A DNA stretch of 64,000 nt from Pseudomonas sp. G2-4 (lineage in GTDB: Bacteria > Pseudomonadota > Gammaproteobacteria > Pseudomonadales > Pseudomonadaceae), in the NCBI RefSeq assembly GCF_030064125.1, contig NZ_CP125957.1, forward strand, positions 3,224,001 to 3,288,000, given 5' to 3'. The stretch's first letter is position 1. Each line of letters starts with the position of its first letter. The notes beneath the pieces were generated by a model. It was given only the letters and a program-made list of their open reading frames with translations, searched no databases and was not told the origin of the DNA. Positions 28,037 to 38,026 of this stretch are shown piece by piece. Position numbers and translations under genes: made by a program.

Positions 28037-29700
28037 GCGCCCTGCTCCGCCCATTGCACGTAGCACACGGCGACGGGCATCTGGTGCTCATGGCAGAACT
28101 CCAGCCAACGCAGTTGGTTGTCCTGCAGGCGATCGCCAGGGCCTTTGACTTCGATCATCCGGTAAGTCTTGTGCTGCGGCCAGAACTGGATCAGGTCCGG
28201 CATCCCAGCGCGGTTGGCCTTGATGTCCAGCAGCAGGCGGCTGAACCACTGCTTGAGATGCTCGGCCGGCAGGCAATCGAGGGCCTGGTTCAACAGGTCT
28301 TCGGACAACGCGCCCCAGAACACGAAAGGTGACTGCACGCCCCACTTCTCTACGAAACGGCGAGTGATGGTGGCTCGATAACGCCCATCGTCCAACTCTG
28401 CGAAGCAGGCCGCGAACAGCTCGACGCGGCGGGCATGGAAATCGTCGTTGAGCAGGTCGACCGGGCCGCGCTGGAACGGGTGGAAGAACGCCCCCGGCAA
28501 TGGCGCGAAAATCGCTGGCCAGCACAGCAGGCCGAACAGTGAATTGATCAGGCTGTTCTCCACGTAATGCACAGGGGCGATGTCGTCATGTAGGTGGGCC
28601 TGGACGTGATACTCGACTGACAAGGCCGGATCGACCCGCGCCAAGTGCAAATCCAGCCGTTCCATCTCCCGGGCCATGGCTCTCGGCACGGGTGGTCCGC
28701 CTAGCTTGCGCCGCAGCCGGGGCACGATCCTGAGCAAGGCCTGGGCTTCGGCGGCGCTTTGCGGCGAGTGCGCGGCGGTTTCCCCCAGCTCAAGCGCCAG
28801 GGCGTACTCGCCGATCCGCTCCAGTACGCGGATCATCCGCAGCCGCGCGCCGGGATAGGTGCAGTCCCGATAGATACCCAGGGCCAGGGCGAAATCACCG
28901 ATGCGTTCGCCGTGCTGGCCGATCTGGAACAGTAACTTGCCCCGGCGTCGTTCCAGCCAGGGATTGTCCAGAAACAGGTCGTTGACTTGGGTAACGATGC
29001 CTTCGACCGGCTCGCCGAGTTCGAAGCGCTGTTGGCACTCGTGGAGGAACAGGCAGGCATCAACGTCTTGTCGGCTGCGCAGACCACGAGACTCGGCGCT
29101 GAATTCGACGGTTTCGTAAGTGAAGATGCCCAGGTCCGCCAGCACGAACTCCGACCAGTCCTGGTAGAGATTGCCGAAAAACATCAGGCGCAACCGGTCG
29201 CAGAGGTCCATGATCGTCAAGCTGAACAGTCGGTCTTCAAGCTGCGGGCACCAGGCGCGAAAGGACTGTGGTTGGCTGGCCTCATCATTCAAGGCCTGGA
29301 GCCATTCAGTCTTTTTTGCCTTGGGTTGTTCGATCAGGTGGCCCAGGCACAAGAGAATTTCCGGCTTGAGCAACACTTCGAACAGCTCGACGAGGCTCAG
29401 CGGGGCCTGTTCCTCGACCCAGCCCAGCGCCAGCAATGGCTCGACGGCACTGCCGATGTCACCAATTTCCGGGTAATGCAGCTTGCTGTGGCGGAACCGC
29501 AGCCCTTTGCGCATCACCATCCGCACCAGCAAACCCTGTGACGAGCGCGGCAATGCCGCGAATTCGTCGATAAACCGCTGTTCTTCGGCGCTGAGCACAT
29601 CGGCATAACGTTGCACCAGCCAGGCGAGCACGCGCTGAAAGTTGTTCAGATAATAAAAGGGATCGTCGAGGGGGTTGGCTGTCACGGAGAGAAGCGCCAT
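28033..29700 (-). CDS. VRR-NUC domain nuclease (bacterial FAN1-like)
   Basis: 555 residues. The C-terminal VRR-NUC core reads NRAGMPDLIQFWP..YRMIEVKGPGDRLQDNQLRWL (near 500-540), with the PD..EVK catalytic residues and the Gln-x3-W helix of FAN1. The ~300-residue helical middle fits the SAP/TPR-like part of FAN1. These nucleases incise 5' flaps and interstrand crosslinks. Followed without gap by an Fe-S helicase, an association known for VRR-NUC proteins. The ribosome site before the ATG is weak. Confidence 0.9.
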   Translation of the reverse strand: MALLSVTANPLDDPFYYLNNFQRVLAWLVQRYADVLSAEEQRFIDEFAALPRSSQGLLVRMVMRKGLRFRHSKLHYPEIGDIGSAVEPLLALGWVEEQAPLSLVELFEVLLKPEILLCLGHLIEQPKAKKTEWLQALNDEASQPQSFRAWCPQLEDRLFSLTIMDLCDRLRLMFFGNLYQDWSEFVLADLGIFTYETVEFSAESRGLRSRQDVDACLFLHECQQRFELGEPVEGIVTQVNDLFLDNPWLERRRGKLLFQIGQHGERIGDFALALGIYRDCTYPGARLRMIRVLERIGEYALALELGETAAHSPQSAAEAQALLRIVPRLRRKLGGPPVPRAMAREMERLDLHLARVDPALSVEYHVQAHLHDDIAPVHYVENSLINSLFGLLCWPAIFAPLPGAFFHPFQRGPVDLLNDDFHARRVELFAACFAELDDGRYRATITRRFVEKWGVQSPFVFWGALSEDLLNQALDCLPAEHLKQWFSRLLLDIKANRAGMPDLIQFWPQHKTYRMIEVKGPGDRLQDNQLRWLEFCHEHQMPVAVCYVQWAEQGA

Positions 29701-29907
29701 GGATGCTGAAACACTGGTTATGCGTACAGATATCAGCTACAACCGTTCCAGGCAACTGCAAAAGATGAGCGGTCTCCTACATTTAGAGGTGAAATCCCTC
29801 ATCCGGCGATGAACTTTCCTACGACAAGCGAGACCAATGGCGGTTGACTAACGTGATGGCTTGTTCGAATCAGCTGTCCGCGTACTTTTGATTGAGAGGT
29901 TATGGAT

Positions 29908-30132
29908 ATGAACATCAGGTTTCTGGGCCTACCCCTGGCTGCCGTGGCATTCCTGGCTCTGGCCGGCTGCGCGTCGCCAACCGTGGTGACCTTGCAGAAC
30001 GGTACCCAGTATTTGACCAAGGACACACCCAACACCCGCACCACAGACGGCTTCTACGAATTCGAAGACATCTCCGGCAAGAAAGTCCGGGTCCGCGCCG
30101 ATGACGTGGCGACGATACGCAAGGAAGATTGA
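29908..30132 (+). CDS. YgdI/YgdR-type small lipoprotein
   Basis: 74 residues from the second ATG (GAGAGG at 8 bases; the ATG at 29902 is too close to it). Signal ends in the lipobox LAGC, leaving Cys+1-Ala-Ser for acylation. The mature part is the ~50-residue SH3-like domain with TLQNGTQYLTKDTPNTRTTDGFYEFEDISGKKVRV, typical of YgdI/YgdR. Outer-membrane or inner-membrane lipoprotein of unknown role. Confidence 0.92.
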   Translation: MNIRFLGLPLAAVAFLALAGCASPTVVTLQNGTQYLTKDTPNTRTTDGFYEFEDISGKKVRVRADDVATIRKED

Positions 30133-30190
30133 TCCTTTCCGAGCCCTCTGCCTTGAACGAGAGCGCCGGTTGGCAAATCATCGCCATGAC

Positions 30191-30220
30191 GTGACGAGAG
30201 CGCCAACAGCCTCTCGTCAC
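30191..30220. terminator. Perfect 10-bp hairpin between lipoprotein and lipase genes
   Basis: GTGACGAGAG and CTCTCGTCAC form a perfect 10-bp stem around a 10-base loop, between two convergent genes. No T-run on either strand, so it may protect or end both transcripts. Confidence 0.55.
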
Positions 30221-30236
30221 GCTGACGGATAACAAC

Positions 30237-32090
30237 CTAGGCGAACACGATGCCCTCGCCTCCCACCTGCCCCAGGCCAACACCCACCAAGGTTACCGAA
30301 CTGTCGCCTACCTTGAGCAACGTGTCGCTGCCCACCTGCGACAGGTGCTGGCTGTAGTCATAATCCTCCCCGGCACCCTGCACGCCGATGAACACCAGTT
30401 TGTCACCCGCCTCATAACCGCTGATCCGATCCTGGCCGAACGCGCCATTGAAAATGAATGTGTCGCTGCCGCCGCCTGCTTGCATCAGGTCATTGCCCGC
30501 GCCGCCGACAAAGGTGTCGTTACCCGCATCACCCACCAACACATCATCGCCATCCTGGCCGAACAACCAGTCACCCGTGGTCCGGGCAACCAACGTATCG
30601 TTGGCCGCGCCGCCCTTGACCGACGACGCATAGGCCGTCAGGTTGGCGCCGGCCATCAAGCCATTGGCCGTGACGCTGTGGCTCACCTCGTCCTTGAGCA
30701 GCCCCCAGAGGGATCCGGGCTCTTTGCTGATCAATGTGCCGATGTCGCGGGTGATGCTGATTGCACCGTGGGCATCGCGCATATACAGGGTCCCGGCCCC
30801 GTCATGGGCGAAGCTGAAATCCTTGATCGATTGCTGCAGCTGCAGGCTGTTACTGCCCTGCCCGCCCAGTATCACGTTGTAACCACCGCCATCGCGGAAG
30901 GTGTCGTTGCCGGCGCGGCCTTCCAGGTAATCGCTGCCCTGGCCGCCCTGGATCAGGTCATCCCGGTCGCTGCCGATGATGAAGGTGCTGCCCGTATGGG
31001 TCTCGGCGTTGCGGTTGAGGTCTTGCACCCAGGTATTGCCGCGCGCCGGATCAGACAGATTGGCAACGATGATGGTCGAGTCCTTTTCCGTCAGGTCGTA
31101 GAACGCCGAGCCCAGGATCCGCCCCATGCCATCGCCATACCCGCTGGGCAAGTGGGAGATCCAGGTGGGAATGTTGAGGATGGAAAAGGGCAATACGTTC
31201 CACGTCGCCGAAGCATAGTGGTCGTTGAAGCTGACGATGTTGTTGGTGGCCGACTCCTGCTGTGTGTCATGCACGCCCACCGACGACAGGTTGAACGTCG
31301 AACCGTCCAGTGCCCGGAACACCGGGTCGTTTTCATAGCCGATGTTCAGTACTTTGTCGGTGCTGCTCTGGGTCGGCGAGGCGTAGGCGATGTAGTTGGC
31401 CCCGGAGTAGAACCCTGACCATTGACTGGCACTCAGGTCCGCCAGGCTGTTGACCGCCAACCCGCCCAGGCTGTGACCGCTGACCAGCACGTCGTTGCCC
31501 GTCAGGCCATGGGCCTGGGCAAATGCCGCGACGTCCCCGAGCAGGTTGCCAAAGGCTTCGCCTGCGTAGTTTTTCGCATAATCCTTAGGGCCCAGCGCGG
31601 CCATCACATCGTTGATGATGTCGCCAATGGAGTCGCCTATCAGATTCTCCCGCGGGCCACTGGTGCCACGAAACGACACGCCGATTTCCTGCAGGTGCCC
31701 ATCGGCGTCGTATTTACCAAGGATCTCCACCTGCGCGGTGGTGTAGCCGGCCTTCTCGCCGAAGAACGTCCCGCGTCCATCCACCTTGCCGGTGTAGCCC
31801 AGTTGCGAGGCGCTGATGGGGGTCCAGCCGGCCTTCTGCACCGCCTCCAACGCGAGCTTTTCCGAGTCAGGGTTCCACGGCACGCCTGGGATCACCCCTT
31901 GGGAGTCGGTGCCGCCCAGCAGTGCTGTCACCAGGGTCGCGGGCAGGCCGACCCCGAAACCGTTGTGCTGATAGCCGGCGGCAAAGCCGTGGTCGAGGTT
32001 GTGGTAGGAATACAGCATGATCGCCATTGCATCGCTGACCAATGCTTTGGACTCAGTGGCGTCGAGGTTCTTGTAGTCGTAGATACCCAT
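30237..32090 (-). CDS. Family I.3 lipase secreted by type I system
   Basis: 617 residues without an N-terminal signal. Lipase domain: nucleophile in VSGHSLGGLAVN (near 205-211), the Asp and His (VGVHDT; FNDHYASA) downstream. RTX calcium repeats (GGQGSDYLEGRAGND; GQDGDDVLVGDAGNDTFVGGAGND) follow in the C-terminal third. The end is GGEGIVFA, an acidic-hydrophobic type I export tail. Exported by the AprDEF channel encoded upstream in the same operon. Family I.3 lipases of fluorescent pseudomonads are heat-stable, calcium-dependent secreted lipases. Confidence 0.95.
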   Translation of the reverse strand: MGIYDYKNLDATESKALVSDAMAIMLYSYHNLDHGFAAGYQHNGFGVGLPATLVTALLGGTDSQGVIPGVPWNPDSEKLALEAVQKAGWTPISASQLGYTGKVDGRGTFFGEKAGYTTAQVEILGKYDADGHLQEIGVSFRGTSGPRENLIGDSIGDIINDVMAALGPKDYAKNYAGEAFGNLLGDVAAFAQAHGLTGNDVLVSGHSLGGLAVNSLADLSASQWSGFYSGANYIAYASPTQSSTDKVLNIGYENDPVFRALDGSTFNLSSVGVHDTQQESATNNIVSFNDHYASATWNVLPFSILNIPTWISHLPSGYGDGMGRILGSAFYDLTEKDSTIIVANLSDPARGNTWVQDLNRNAETHTGSTFIIGSDRDDLIQGGQGSDYLEGRAGNDTFRDGGGYNVILGGQGSNSLQLQQSIKDFSFAHDGAGTLYMRDAHGAISITRDIGTLISKEPGSLWGLLKDEVSHSVTANGLMAGANLTAYASSVKGGAANDTLVARTTGDWLFGQDGDDVLVGDAGNDTFVGGAGNDLMQAGGGSDTFIFNGAFGQDRISGYEAGDKLVFIGVQGAGEDYDYSQHLSQVGSDTLLKVGDSSVTLVGVGLGQVGGEGIVFA

Positions 32091-32180
32091 GGTGGTTACT
32101 CGCTTTTGTTGTTGGAATGCTAAAACCGGGTTTCAGGGGATTTGCGTGGTGAGGGGCATGTGCCGCCCCACCTTCTTGGG

Positions 32181-35100
32181 TCAGAACTGCCAATCCAGCG
32201 TCAGGCCCACGCCATGGGTTTTATCCCGGGAGCCGAGCAGACCGTTGTAATCCAGGTTGACCCGCACATCCTTGGCCACCGCCAGCCCTACACGGGCGCC
32301 GATCGCCGCTGCATTGCGGTCCATCGACACGCTCTGCACCGCGAAGGTGTTGGGACTGCCGGCAAATGCCAGGTCCTGCTCGGAACGGGTATGGCTCAGG
32401 TTGTGCTGCCAGCCGAGGGATCCGGACAACTGCAACTGCTGTTGCTGCGACAGCGCCAGGGTATGACTGGCCCGCACGCCCAGCGTCGAGAGCACGGCGT
32501 CACGACGGTCGTCGCCTCCCTTGAGGGCAGCGGCATCGCCCTTTTCATGGAAGCTGTCACTGTCCAGGTGCACGTAGGCCAGGTTGGCGAACGGCTCCAG
32601 GGCCACGGAGCGCAAATCGAGGCGATACGCGGCTTCGGTGAACAGCTGGGCGGTTTGGGCGTCGCGCTTGGTTTTTTCCTTGCCGCTTACAGCGTCGAAC
32701 TGAACGTCACGCTTGACGTCGATGCGATGCCAACTGTAGGCGCCGCCGACGGTCAGGCGCAGGTCGTCGATTTCATGACCCAGGTACGCACCCAGGTGGT
32801 AACTGTCAGCCTTGGCCGACGAATGCGTGCCGTCCCCCAGGCTCAAGGAGCTGTCGCTGTAACCGGTGACGAAACCCAGCCGTGTCTGGTCGCTGATCAA
32901 ACCATCGACACCCGCCAGCAGCCCGCCGATGGAACTGTTGGAACTGGCGTTATCATCGCCGCCGTCGCTTTTACCCCAGGCACCGAGCACCTTGACCCAG
33001 GCATTGCTATCGGTATCCGTCGGTGTGTTGGCGTCGTACAGCGCATCCTGACGCAGGCGGTCGCCTACGGCTTCGCGCAGGTAACGGCTGTCGTTGATCA
33101 ATAACGTGCCGATGGCCGGATGAATCTCACCAGACAGTTGCTGGAATGCCTGTTGCGCCATGGCAGCGCTGGGTGATAACAACAAAGCTTCATACACGCC
33201 GTTGCCCGCGCCCAGTTGCTCGGCGGCAGTCGCCACCGAACGCTGGTTCGGCGTCAGGCCAAGGCTGCTGAACGACGTGGCGTTACGCGCCACCGCCAGT
33301 TGAACGCCACCGGCCGAATACGCCAGGTCACCGCCAAGGAACGCGTAGTTGGGCAGGACTTCACCGAAGCGTCCTTCAATACCGTCGGCCGCCTGGAGGA
33401 TATTGAATTGCCGACCGAGCAGGCTTTTCACTTGGCTGGCAGTGAGCAGCGTCGGACTGTTTTCCAGGGACAGCGACACCGTTGCGCCGTCGATAGAGGC
33501 CTTGCCGCCCGCAACGATCAAGTCGCTGGAGGTGGAGGACACTTCCACGGCATAGGTCGAACCGGGCTGGAACGTCACGTCCCCGGCCACTTGCAAGGTG
33601 CCGATGGAGTTGCCCGGCGCCACGGCGCCGCCGCGATTGGCCGTCAGGCTGGACAGGCGTCCGGTGCCGCCGAGGATGCCGCCGTCGTTGACAGTGACGG
33701 CCGACGCCAGCGAACCGTTGACCGCCAGACGGCCCTCATTGACCAGGGTTGGTCCGCTGTAGCTGCTATCGCCAGTGAGCACCAGGGTCCCGAGGCCTTC
33801 CTTGGTCAGGCCGCCGTGGCCGGAGATGTCGTTGCGCCAGACGTCCAGGCCACACTGGATACCGCTGCACACACGCTCCGTAGGCTTGCCGGGATCGATG
33901 ATCGCGCCAATGCCGGGCAAGTCCGCTACGAACTGGCCAGAGCCATAGGCACCGTCGATTCGAAATTCCTCGGCAATGTCCTGTTCGGTCACCAGCATCG
34001 ATGGGCCGTCGATAGCTTTGGCCAGGTTGATCATGCCCCAGCCGTACAGCGAATCGACGCCCGGTGCGCCCATGTCGGTGGCGGTGGTACGCAATACATT
34101 GGCGACCTGGGCGCCGGTCATGTACGGGAAGCGTTCCATCAGCACCGCCACGCTGCCGGCCACGTGAGGCGCGGCCATGGAGGTGCCGCTCTTGTTGGCG
34201 TACCCCACGGTCAGGTCATCGGCACCGGTACCGCCGATCACGGCGCTGTACACCCGGGTGCCCGGGGCCGACACGCAGAAACTGGCGGTGTAGCCGCAGC
34301 GCGACGAGAAGGTGCTGATGGTGTATGGGTCCGGGCTGGCAGTATCCGGGTTGACTTGCAGCGCCGCCACGGTGAGCCAGTTCGGTGCGATGTCTGGCAC
34401 AAAGTACGCCAGGCCCGCGATGGCATCCGGGTTGTTGAGGTTGTAGTCGTTGCCGGCGGCAAAGATCGTCACGATACCGCTGCGGGCCGCGGCGATTGCC
34501 CCCTCGTAGGCGCCACCCGGCCGGGTGCCCAGCAGCGGTTCGATCTGGTCGAATTGCAGCTGCGCGTCCTGCACCGTGAAGTGCGGGAACGCCGGGTCGC
34601 GGCCGCCTTGGTCGAAGCGGTCGGTGATGCCGATGCCCCAGCTGTTGTTGATAATCCGCGCGCCGCTGGCGATCAGCGCATCCCAACCCGCTTTGTACAC
34701 CGCGCCATCGTTGCCCAGGATGATGCCATCTTCAGGCCCGGGGTCGCCGTTGTCGGCGCTGATGATCTGCGCATCGAAGGCCACGCCGTGCATCGGGCTG
34801 CCGTCGCGGCTGCCGGCGGCGATCCCGCCAACGTGGGTGCCATGGGAACCCAGCTTGCCGTCAGAACCCACGGAGGGAGAACCGTCGTAGCGGAACGGGT
34901 CTCCGGCTCGCACCGGGATGTACGGGTCGGTGTACTCGCGGATGCCGCTGGTGACCAGGTTTACGACTTTGTCGCTGCCGGAGAACTCCGGATGAGCCGC
35001 GTAGACCGGCTGGTCGAAGATCCCCAGCTTGACGCCCTTGCCGGTGTAGCCGGCGGCGTAGGCTTGTTGCGCATTGATCGCGCCCAAGCCCCATTCGGCG

Positions 35101-35273
35101 TCGAATTCGGCACTGCGCCAGCTGTCCGGGTTCCCCGGCCTGCCGCTCTCGACATACGGCGCCGCCTGGGCACTGCCCAAGGTGGCCAGGGCGCAGAGCA
35201 TGGCCTGGTTGAACGTCTTGAACAGGAACAGCCGGCCGGTTTGTCCGGGGTGTTTTTTGCTATCGGTTTTCAT
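32181..35273 (-). CDS. Autotransporter serine protease (subtilase passenger)
   Basis: 1030 residues from the ATG at 35273 (AAGGATGG upstream). Signal peptide over about 1-38 with a basic n-region. Subtilisin-like triad: Asp in LGIFDQPVY, His in GSHGTHVGGIAAG and Ser in SGTSMAAPHVAGSVA (near 360-375). A passenger-associated repeat GLTKEGLGTLVLTGDSSYSGPT and an autotransporter barrel over the last ~290 residues ending in aromatic LDWQF. Belongs to the apr-lip operon between aprF and the lipase, matching the PspA/PrtS-type proteases of this locus. Confidence 0.94.
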   Translation of the reverse strand: MKTDSKKHPGQTGRLFLFKTFNQAMLCALATLGSAQAAPYVESGRPGNPDSWRSAEFDAEWGLGAINAQQAYAAGYTGKGVKLGIFDQPVYAAHPEFSGSDKVVNLVTSGIREYTDPYIPVRAGDPFRYDGSPSVGSDGKLGSHGTHVGGIAAGSRDGSPMHGVAFDAQIISADNGDPGPEDGIILGNDGAVYKAGWDALIASGARIINNSWGIGITDRFDQGGRDPAFPHFTVQDAQLQFDQIEPLLGTRPGGAYEGAIAAARSGIVTIFAAGNDYNLNNPDAIAGLAYFVPDIAPNWLTVAALQVNPDTASPDPYTISTFSSRCGYTASFCVSAPGTRVYSAVIGGTGADDLTVGYANKSGTSMAAPHVAGSVAVLMERFPYMTGAQVANVLRTTATDMGAPGVDSLYGWGMINLAKAIDGPSMLVTEQDIAEEFRIDGAYGSGQFVADLPGIGAIIDPGKPTERVCSGIQCGLDVWRNDISGHGGLTKEGLGTLVLTGDSSYSGPTLVNEGRLAVNGSLASAVTVNDGGILGGTGRLSSLTANRGGAVAPGNSIGTLQVAGDVTFQPGSTYAVEVSSTSSDLIVAGGKASIDGATVSLSLENSPTLLTASQVKSLLGRQFNILQAADGIEGRFGEVLPNYAFLGGDLAYSAGGVQLAVARNATSFSSLGLTPNQRSVATAAEQLGAGNGVYEALLLSPSAAMAQQAFQQLSGEIHPAIGTLLINDSRYLREAVGDRLRQDALYDANTPTDTDSNAWVKVLGAWGKSDGGDDNASSNSSIGGLLAGVDGLISDQTRLGFVTGYSDSSLSLGDGTHSSAKADSYHLGAYLGHEIDDLRLTVGGAYSWHRIDVKRDVQFDAVSGKEKTKRDAQTAQLFTEAAYRLDLRSVALEPFANLAYVHLDSDSFHEKGDAAALKGGDDRRDAVLSTLGVRASHTLALSQQQQLQLSGSLGWQHNLSHTRSEQDLAFAGSPNTFAVQSVSMDRNAAAIGARVGLAVAKDVRVNLDYNGLLGSRDKTHGVGLTLDWQF

Positions 35274-35333
35274 CACGAACCATCCTTAGTTGCTGCAGTA
35301 ATCCTTTGGTTTGCACTGCCATCTGTGGATCAG

Positions 35334-36677
35334 TCATTGCTCCCGGCCCACAAACGCCTCATCGACCTTCGCCAAGTCCTGCGCCCCCAGGGTGCCGGCG
35401 TAGTAATGCAGCTTGGTCCAGGCCATGAGGTAGTCGTAGCGGGCCTGGGCCAGGTCGCGGCGGGTGGTGTAGAGCTGCTGTTCAGCGTTGAGCGCGTCGA
35501 GGTTGACTCGCTCGCCGCCGAGGATGCTTTGCCGGGTCGACACCACCAGCGCTTCGGCGGACGCCAGGGCTTTCTGGTAGGCCCGCAGTTTGTTCACCCC
35601 CGAGACACAGGCGCTGAACTGGCGGCGCAGTTCGATCAGGGTTTCGCGGGTCTTGGCGTCGAGTTCGTACTCGGCCTGTTCCATGTTGCGACTGGCCTGG
35701 CGGGTCGAGGCTGAGACTCCGCCACCGGCGTACAGCGGCACGCTGACTTCCAGGCCGATGGTGTTGGTGTCGTAGCGCTGGTTGTAGGTGTTGCCACTTT
35801 CCGATTCGTTCTGGCGCATGGTCGCGTAGGCGCTGACCTTGGGCAGGTGCCCGGCGCGGTTGCGCTCGACCTCGAAGCGCGCCACGTCCACCGCCTGACG
35901 CTGGGAGGCCAGGTTCGGGTTGTTGCTCACCGCAAGTTCGTGCCAGGTGTCGAAACTGGCCGGTTGCAGGGCGAAGGTCTGGAAGGTTTCGTTCAGCGGG
36001 GCCAAGTCGCCGATATTCAGGGCCGGGACGCCAATCAGCGCACCCAGCTCGCGCAAGGAGGCGTCTTGCTCGTCGCGCGCCTCGATTTCCTCGGCGGTTG
36101 CCAGCTCATAGCGCGACTCGGCTTCGAGGATGTCGGTGCGCGTCCCTTCGCCCTGGCGAAACAGATGCTCGTTCTGGCGAAACTGTTGTTCGAAGGCCTT
36201 TTTCTTGGCCTGGGCTATATCGATCTGGTCTTGGGCAAAAAGGGCCTGGGTGTAGTAGCTGAGCACCCGCACCAGCAGCTCCTGGCTCTTGCCGCGAAAG
36301 CTCTCATCGGCGAACAGCGACTGCGCCACGCCTTTTCGATAGGCCGCATACGCTTCATAGTCCAGCAGCGGTTGTTGCAGGGTCAGGCTGGAACCGTAGC
36401 TGCTGTAGTTGCGGTCGTCATGCTGGCTGGCGCCACGATCATTGAGGTAAGTGACCTTCGATTGATTGCGGCCCTTGTTGTAGCTGTAACCCAGCTGCGG
36501 CAGCAGTCCGGCGCGGCCGATGGCTCGGTTTTCCAGGCCCGCGTCGCGCTCCTTGATCGCCCCCAGGTAAACCGGGTCATTGCGTAACGCCTGTTCGTAG
36601 ATGTCGAACGGCCCCATGGCCCAGGCGTTACTGCAGACAGCCGCCGTCAATGCGGCAAGCCAATAAAAACGCTTCAT
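35334..36677 (-). CDS. aprF: TolC-family outer-membrane channel of the apr type I exporter
   Basis: 447 residues from the ATG at 36677, which begins the classic signal MKRFYWLAALTAAVCSNAWA; an ATG four codons upstream (36689) is possible. The mature protein has the TolC duplicated helical hairpins, e.g. DPVYLGAIKERDAGLENRAIGRAGLLPQLGYSYN and SNNPNLASQRQAVDVARFEVER. It completes the AprDEF conduit from the inner membrane to outside. Begins two bases after the aprE stop. Confidence 0.93.
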   Translation of the reverse strand: MKRFYWLAALTAAVCSNAWAMGPFDIYEQALRNDPVYLGAIKERDAGLENRAIGRAGLLPQLGYSYNKGRNQSKVTYLNDRGASQHDDRNYSSYGSSLTLQQPLLDYEAYAAYRKGVAQSLFADESFRGKSQELLVRVLSYYTQALFAQDQIDIAQAKKKAFEQQFRQNEHLFRQGEGTRTDILEAESRYELATAEEIEARDEQDASLRELGALIGVPALNIGDLAPLNETFQTFALQPASFDTWHELAVSNNPNLASQRQAVDVARFEVERNRAGHLPKVSAYATMRQNESESGNTYNQRYDTNTIGLEVSVPLYAGGGVSASTRQASRNMEQAEYELDAKTRETLIELRRQFSACVSGVNKLRAYQKALASAEALVVSTRQSILGGERVNLDALNAEQQLYTTRRDLAQARYDYLMAWTKLHYYAGTLGAQDLAKVDEAFVGREQ

Positions 36678-36691
36678 ACCAGCAGACATCC

Positions 36692-38026
36692 TTATTCTTC
36701 GGTCAACGCGGAGCCGGCTCGGTCGAGCAGCGGTTTGAACAGGTAGTTGAGGAGCGAGCGCTCGCCGGTACGCACAAACATCTCCGCGGGCATGCCAGGC
36801 TTGAGCACCAGGCCGTTGAGCTTTTCCATCGCCACATCGCTGACACTGCTACGCAGGACGTAATACGGGGTGCCAGTCTTCTCATCGAGCATTTGGTCGG
36901 CGGAAATCAGGCTGACCTCCCCCGATACCCTGGGCGTTCGGTTCTGGTTGAAGGCGGTGAACAGGATGTCCACGGGCAAATGACTGCCGACCTTGTCGAT
37001 CAGGTGCACCGGCAGATGCCCTTCCACTTCCAGGCGCGTGCCTTGGGGCACGATTTCCAGCAAGGTATCGCCCTGGCGCACCACCGCGCCTTCGGTGTGC
37101 ACCCCCAGGTTGACAGCGATGCCGTCGGCGGTGGCGAGGATTTCGCTGTGTTGCAGCTCGAACCCGGCGGATTTCAGCTGCTGTTGCAGGGTCTCGCCCT
37201 TGAGCTGGGCGTCGGCCAACTGGCTGCGCACTTCTTTCTGATACTCCTCGTTGTGCTGTTGCAGCTTCAGGCGAGACTCAACGATGCCCTGCTCCACCCG
37301 GCCGCTTTCGCCGCTGTTCTGCGCCAGTTCCTGCTGCACTTGCGAGAGCTGGCGTTGATAGTCCAGCAGGCGATTGCGCGGGATGTAACCGTTGTCCGCC
37401 AAGGGTTGCAGATTGCTCAGTTGCAGGCGCAGGGATTCGGCCTGGGCATTCAGATCGCTGCGGGCCCGGCGCATGCCCGCCAGTTGGGCCGTGGCGCCTT
37501 CGATATTGGCGCGTAACGCCGCCTGCTCCCGGGCAAACGCATCGCGGCGGCTGCTAAACAGTTGCCGCTGGCCTTCGAGCACCAACGCCAACTGCGGATC
37601 GGGGTCGTGGCTCAGTTGCGCCGGGAAACTCACCTGCCCCAGGTTATCCCGCTCGCTTTGCCAGCGCGCCAGGCTGGCCCAGGCCATCCGGTACTGGGCT
37701 TGCAGCGATTGCACGTCGGCGGCGGCCTGGGTCTGGTCCAGACGAAACAACGGTTGGCCCTGCTTCACCACCTCGCCTTCACGCACCAGGATTCGGCTGA
37801 CCACGCCGCTGCTCATGGATTGCACGGCTTTGCGCTTGCCCGAAACCACGACGGTGCCCTGCACCGGGATACCTTGGTCCAACGGTGCCAGGCTGGCCCA
37901 GGTGAAAAAGCTCCCCGCGCCAAGGATCGCCAGGGCCCAGCCCAGGCGAGTGAAGAAACGGGCGCTGTATTCAGGGCGTTCGGGTACTTGGATGTGTCCG
38001 GGGTTCATGTCGCGATCCTTGCTCAT
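36692..38026 (-). CDS. aprE: HlyD-family periplasmic adaptor of the apr type I exporter
   Basis: 444 residues. One N-terminal membrane helix (~30-46), a lipoyl-like QSMSSGVVSRILVREGEVVKQGQPLFRLD, a long coiled-coil hairpin (~100-280) and a beta-barrel end (GTPYYVLR..., LKPGMPAEMFV). It overlaps the aprD stop by ATGA at 38023-38026. A second ATG at 38008 has a better ribosome site (AAGGA), so the true product may be six residues shorter. Links AprD to AprF. Confidence 0.93.
   Translation of the reverse strand: MSKDRDMNPGHIQVPERPEYSARFFTRLGWALAILGAGSFFTWASLAPLDQGIPVQGTVVVSGKRKAVQSMSSGVVSRILVREGEVVKQGQPLFRLDQTQAAADVQSLQAQYRMAWASLARWQSERDNLGQVSFPAQLSHDPDPQLALVLEGQRQLFSSRRDAFAREQAALRANIEGATAQLAGMRRARSDLNAQAESLRLQLSNLQPLADNGYIPRNRLLDYQRQLSQVQQELAQNSGESGRVEQGIVESRLKLQQHNEEYQKEVRSQLADAQLKGETLQQQLKSAGFELQHSEILATADGIAVNLGVHTEGAVVRQGDTLLEIVPQGTRLEVEGHLPVHLIDKVGSHLPVDILFTAFNQNRTPRVSGEVSLISADQMLDEKTGTPYYVLRSSVSDVAMEKLNGLVLKPGMPAEMFVRTGERSLLNYLFKPLLDRAGSALTEE

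Noticed and set aside
32181..35714. Very long plus-strand frames opposite the autotransporter (up to 832 codons)
   Set aside because: Antisense shadow of a GC-rich gene with clear subtilase and barrel signatures on the minus strand; no recognisable motifs.
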